This document shows, piece by piece, positions 58,008 to 58,379 of a DNA stretch of 58,379 bases (the first letter of the stretch is position 1; every line of letters begins with the position of its first letter). The DNA is from an uncultured Lachnospiraceae bacterium (GTDB lineage: Bacteria; Bacillota; Clostridia; Lachnospirales; Lachnospiraceae): assembly GCA_947169385.1 (NCBI GenBank), contig CAMVPR010000014.1:1-58379 (forward strand), in the 5' to 3' direction. Under the pieces are notes generated by a model. It did not search any database. It saw only the letters and a list, made by a program, of their open reading frames with translations, and had not been told where the DNA came from. A program made the translations under genes and the position numbers.

Positions 58008-58379
58008 ATGTACAATAACAGAAGAATCAAGAATTCAATACTGTTAATTACTATTCTTACCCTTCTTTTATGCTCTTTAAAGCCGAATGTAGATAAGATA
58101 ACGCGTTATATGGTATCAGAAGGTGCAGGCGTGTTCTCTGTTGACAGTAGCAGTTCGCTTGATATATATAATACCTCTGAGAAAAGCGCAGTATTTGGTA
58201 TTTATAAGAACCACAATAACGCATTTAAAAATATAAATGATACAGAATATTTTATCTTAGCAGATACCGGTGTTATAAGGCGTTTTATAGCATATAGCAC
58301 ATTAGCGGTTTTATCTTGTCTTATATTCATTAAATGCAGCTCCGCCTTATACTTGTTCGCATTTTCAACCACCTTGGTG
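58008..58379 (+). CDS. Membrane protein, unknown, cut by the window end
   Basis: An open frame of 124 codons running off the right edge. CGGAGG lies 7 bp before the ATG. The product begins with a basic, then hydrophobic segment (about 8-24; signal peptide or anchor), a polar stretch of 70 residues and a second hydrophobic region from about residue 95 to the edge. No family recognised; it may be a polytopic protein or a secreted one with a C-terminal anchor. AT-rich codon use is slightly above that of neighbours. Confidence 0.65.
   Translation, partial: MYNNRRIKNSILLITILTLLLCSLKPNVDKITRYMVSEGAGVFSVDSSSSLDIYNTSEKSAVFGIYKNHNNAFKNINDTEYFILADTGVIRRFIAYSTLAVLSCLIFIKCSSALYLFAFSTTLV

Overview
The window looks like chromosomal DNA of an anaerobic, low-GC Firmicute, most likely a member of the Lachnospiraceae (Clostridia). 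I infer this from a fermentative pyruvate formate-lyase locus with an 8-Fe ferredoxin, the glgC-glgD pair, SpoVG, the tilS-hpt-ftsH order, a DnaD/DnaI primosome cluster, DUF4358, strong AAGGAGG ribosome binding sites and AT-rich sigma-A promoters. Nothing was searched against a database. No rRNA, tRNA, CRISPR array, transposase or prophage gene was recognised.

Layout. 0-7 kb: a PerR-type Fur regulator diverging from an acyl carrier protein, then an AEC permease, a lipid kinase, a solitary GyrA/ParC-type topoisomerase subunit and a secreted cell-wall amidase. 7-10 kb: a diguanylate cyclase converging on a HAD phosphatase, MecA and a DUF1858 redox protein. 10.3-14.2 kb: the pyruvate formate-lyase (PFL) locus. 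14.2-14.75 kb: a gene-free stretch with its own promoter and terminator, a candidate structured RNA. 14.75-21.6 kb: tsaC(sua5), a phosphatase-like protein without its catalytic cysteine, rpiB, deoC and three little-known proteins. 22-29 kb: a class A PBP converging on prs-dnaI-dnaD-murC. 29.4-38.3 kb: glgC-glgD, spoVG, two bacterial-PH membrane proteins, a methyltransferase, a MecA-like mini-protein, an ArsR-type regulator, then hup, rqcP and divIC. 38.4-47.9 kb: an ABC exporter, tilS, hpt, ftsH, a GH13 glycosidase, an SGNH hydrolase and a DUF4358 protein. 48-52.1 kb: small membrane proteins, a VanW protein, an AIRS_C protein, CheX and TrmL. 52.1-58.4 kb: a repeat-rich stretch holding a two-component system and a larE-larB-larC operon for the nickel-pincer cofactor, ending in a truncated membrane gene.

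The most notable system is the PFL locus. The large catalytic gene carries the Cys-Cys pair but stops just before the glycyl-radical domain. That domain (with RVSGYAV) is a separate 81-aa gene with its own ribosome binding site. Between them lies a 77-aa protein that starts like the radical domain but replaces the glycine loop with a CX2CX6C cluster. A strong terminator then separates these genes from the activase gene pflA, and a ferredoxin follows. This reads as a naturally split, exchangeable-radical-domain PFL rather than a frameshift.

Second in interest are two about 220-bp hairpin-forming direct repeats that flank the two-component system, together with several copies of a shorter GTCATTCTGAGCG repeat found only after 52 kb.
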